A stretch of 7,795 nt of DNA, from positions 1 through 7,795 of the forward strand of contig ONXZ01000054.1 of assembly GCA_900321905.1 (NCBI GenBank), read 5' to 3'. This document shows, piece by piece, positions 6,291 through 7,795 of the stretch (position 1 is its first letter; each line of letters opens with the position of its first letter). The notes under the pieces are model-generated. The model saw only the letters and a program-made list of their open reading frames with translations, did not search any database and was not told the origin of the DNA. The translations under genes and the position numbers were made by a program. The stretch comes from an uncultured Eubacteriales bacterium (lineage in GTDB: Bacteria; Bacillota; Clostridia; Oscillospirales; Acutalibacteraceae).

Positions 6291-6830
6291 ATGGTTTATG
6301 TATTTTTAGCCGACGGGTTTGAAATTATCGAGGCCCTTGCGCCTGTTGATATGCTCACCCGCGCCGGTATCAGCGTTAAAACAGTCGGCGTAACCGGCAG
6401 TCTTGCCAAATCGTCCTGCGGCGTACCTGTTGCGTGCGATATGACAATTGACGAATTTGATTTTTACGATGTTGAAGCGATTGTTCTTCCCGGCGGTATG
6501 CCAGGCACGCTTAATCTTGAAAACAATGAACAAGTGCAAAGTGCTATTAACAACGCTGTCAGCATTGATGTTCCTGTTTGCGCAATTTGCGCGGCGCCGT
6601 CAATTCTCGGTCACAAAGGTCTTTTGAGTGGCAAAGAGGCTACTTGCTTCCCGGGATTTGAGGAAGCGCTTGACGGAGCAATTTTGTCTGATAAGTACGT
6701 TGTTACCGACGGCAACTTTATTACAGCACGCGGCGCAGGCGTTTGCATTGATTTCGGTCTTGCGATTGTTGCAAAACTTAAAGGCGATGACGTTGCTCAA
6801 ACCATAAGACAGCAAATCCAATGTCAGTAA
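6291..6830 (+). CDS. DJ-1/PfpI family protein (YajL/ThiJ-like)
   Basis: A 179-residue single-domain protein with the flavodoxin-like DJ-1 fold. DGFEIIEALAPVDMLTRAGI (8-27) holds the conserved glutamate E14, equivalent to E18 of human DJ-1. AIVLPGGMPG (63-72) is the oxyanion-loop region, and VCAICAAPSILG (96-107) places the reactive cysteine C100 at the nucleophile elbow. ATCFPGFE (117-124) and TARGAG (145-150) complete the family pattern. Proposed roles for the family include protection against oxidative or carbonyl stress, chaperone activity and debated deglycase activity; which applies here cannot be read from sequence. A TGAGGA site lies 7 nt before the ATG. The gene starts 3 nt after the GNAT stop and overlaps the next gene by 10 nt. 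Confidence 0.9.
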   Translation: MVYVFLADGFEIIEALAPVDMLTRAGISVKTVGVTGSLAKSSCGVPVACDMTIDEFDFYDVEAIVLPGGMPGTLNLENNEQVQSAINNAVSIDVPVCAICAAPSILGHKGLLSGKEATCFPGFEEALDGAILSDKYVVTDGNFITARGAGVCIDFGLAIVAKLKGDDVAQTIRQQIQCQ

Positions 6831-7384
6831 AATCAGAACTGCGAAAAGCACTTATTAAAAAACGAAAAACTGTTTCAGGCAGGGGAGAAAAGGATAAAAA
6901 AATTCTTTCTTTCCTCACATCTCTTGACGACTACAATTCAGCCGACACACTGCTTGTTTACGTTCCGCTTGAAGGCGAAATAAACACTGAACCTCTGATT
7001 GAAAACGCAATTAAAAATGGCAAAACTGTTGCCGTTCCGTACTGTGAAAACAGGTGCGGTAAAATGAGTTTTTACGTAATCAGTTCGCTTGATGAACTCA
7101 GCGTTGGCACTTTCGGTGTGCGTGAGCCTGATAGAAATTTTAATAAAAGGCTTGAAGATTTTGAAAATTCTATTATAATTGTTCCTGGGGTTTCTTTCAG
7201 CCGCGACGGTCACAGACTTGGCTACGGCGGCGGATATTACGACAGATTTTTGCAGAATTACCGTGGAAAGAGCGTCGGTCTTTGTTATGAAGATATGATT
7301 TGCGACTCTATACCGGTTCAGGAACACGATATTGCAGTAAACATTTTAATTACAGATAAATCAACTGAAAGTTTGGGAGGGTAA
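6821..7384 (+). CDS. fau: 5-formyltetrahydrofolate cyclo-ligase (5,10-methenyltetrahydrofolate synthetase)
   Basis: A 187-residue cytoplasmic enzyme that converts 5-formyl-THF to 5,10-methenyl-THF with ATP, returning storage folate to the one-carbon pool. KSELRKALIKKRK (4-16) is the N-terminal nucleotide-contacting helix. VYVPLEGEINTEPLI (46-60) is the substrate-pocket segment. The strongest mark is the glycine-rich signature from VPGVSFSRDG (121-130) through HRLGYGGGYYDRFL (131-144), which binds ATP phosphates and Mg2+. IPVQEHDIAVNILITD (164-179) is the usual C-terminal motif. Length is normal for the family (about 180-200). The ATG lies inside the end of the DJ-1 gene (10-nt overlap) with no strong ribosome binding site, so translation probably depends on coupling. 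One-carbon folate feeds thymidylate synthesis, which links it logically to the thymidylate kinase in the same series. Confidence 0.95.
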   Translation: MSVKSELRKALIKKRKTVSGRGEKDKKILSFLTSLDDYNSADTLLVYVPLEGEINTEPLIENAIKNGKTVAVPYCENRCGKMSFYVISSLDELSVGTFGVREPDRNFNKRLEDFENSIIIVPGVSFSRDGHRLGYGGGYYDRFLQNYRGKSVGLCYEDMICDSIPVQEHDIAVNILITDKSTESLGG

Positions 7385-7385
7385 A

Positions 7386-7795
7386 ATGGACTTTAAACAG
7401 GATTCCAGGTCAAACTCAAATGACATTTATTTTTCAAACCACAGTGAAAGTTCGGTAGGCAGAACTTCTGCTTCAACTGCCGCTTCCGCTAAAACGAAAA
7501 AGAAGAAAAGGAAAAAGTCAGGCGTCGGCTCAACTTATCTTTTCTTTATCATCGTTATTGTTCTCTCAATGGCGGCGTCAATCTACGCGATTCTTTGTAT
7601 GAACGACGTGCTTGCTATTACAAAAACAAAGTCGTCTGTGACAATATCCTTCACTCAGGAAGTTAAAAGCAGTGACGAGGCTATTGACGCGTTTGCTGAT
7701 AACGGTCTTATCAGGTGCAAAAACTTCTGCAAAGTTTTTATAAAACTTCGTGACAAGGTGTTCAGTTCAAACCAACTTGGCGGACCGTTTGACGC
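7386..7795 (+). CDS. mltG: MltG/YceG-type endolytic murein transglycosylase, N-terminal part (cut by window edge)
   Basis: An open frame of 136 full codons continues past the right edge. The first 34 residues are Ser/Asn/Ala-rich and probably disordered. A strongly basic stretch (KTKKKKRKK, 36-44) is followed by a single membrane segment (about 50-71), so the chain should be anchored with its N-terminus inside. After it come MNDVLAITK (72-80) and VTISFTQEVKSSDEAIDAFADNGLIRCKNFCKVF (85-118, in part). This matches the LysM-like start of MltG proteins, where an anchored N-terminus leads to the pattern of a strand, then a short helix, then 'GLI...F'. MltG cleaves nascent glycan strands and helps set their length. 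The catalytic YceG domain lies outside the window, so the call rests on N-terminal pattern and position after the folate gene. GGGAGGG (7375-7381) overlaps the previous stop, and the ATG is one base after that stop. Confidence 0.75.
   Translation, partial: MDFKQDSRSNSNDIYFSNHSESSVGRTSASTAASAKTKKKKRKKSGVGSTYLFFIIVIVLSMAASIYAILCMNDVLAITKTKSSVTISFTQEVKSSDEAIDAFADNGLIRCKNFCKVFIKLRDKVFSSNQLGGPFD

Noticed and set aside
6938..7327. Minus-strand open frame (129 codons) inside the 5-formyltetrahydrofolate cyclo-ligase gene
   Set aside because: It is antisense to a well-supported enzyme gene, has no recognisable domain and shows no matching ribosome binding site.
1..7795. Mobile element, CRISPR array, toxin-antitoxin or phage-defence system
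   Set aside because: No direct-repeat array, transposase, recombinase, nuclease or defence-type domain is visible on either strand, and all the plus-strand genes but the last, incomplete one match widespread core families at full or near-full length.

Overview
The window looks like a chromosomal core region from a low-to-moderate GC member of the Bacillota, most likely class Clostridia and possibly an Oscillospiraceae/Ruminococcaceae-type gut anaerobe. This is inferred from the dgt-like / dnaG / rpoD order, a UPF0291 (DUF896) protein, the short SigA-type sigma factor, purine-rich AGGAG-type ribosome binding sites, GTG and TTG starts, and a soluble DUF2156 protein. The exact genus cannot be read from the sequence. 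I see no rRNA, tRNA, CRISPR, insertion sequence or prophage.

Layout. Positions 1-162 are an AT-rich intergenic region. Its left edge probably holds the first codons of a divergent minus-strand gene (start at 28). It contains a perfect 13-bp dyad (40-52/62-74) and a second, imperfect dyad (87-97/104-114). From 163 to the right edge there is one tightly packed plus-strand gene series: an HD-domain dNTP triphosphohydrolase (163-1167), DNA primase DnaG (1198-2931), the primary sigma factor RpoD/SigA (2956-4083), a small DUF896 protein (4083-4307), a thymidylate kinase-like protein (4285-4956), a soluble DUF2156 acyltransferase-like protein (4949-5842), a small GNAT acetyltransferase (5835-6287), a DJ-1/PfpI family protein (6291-6830), 5-formyltetrahydrofolate cyclo-ligase (6821-7384), and the N-terminus of a membrane-anchored MltG/YceG-type lytic transglycosylase (7386 to beyond the edge). 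The largest gap inside this series is 30 nt and five junctions overlap, so a single long operon is likely. I see no convincing terminator hairpin between any two genes.

Functionally this is a Clostridial form of the macromolecular synthesis operon. Primase and the housekeeping sigma factor sit at the front, preceded by a dNTPase. Behind them come genes for dTMP phosphorylation, folate interconversion, probable acyl transfer and peptidoglycan cleavage. The proteins with assignable function touch replication priming, transcription initiation, dNTP supply and cell-wall elongation. Most genes are ordinary core genes. The points worth a second look are the symmetric promoter-like palindrome, the mixed character of the thymidylate kinase, and the linked pair of uncharacterised transferases. 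I did not find a clear new defence or mobile system.
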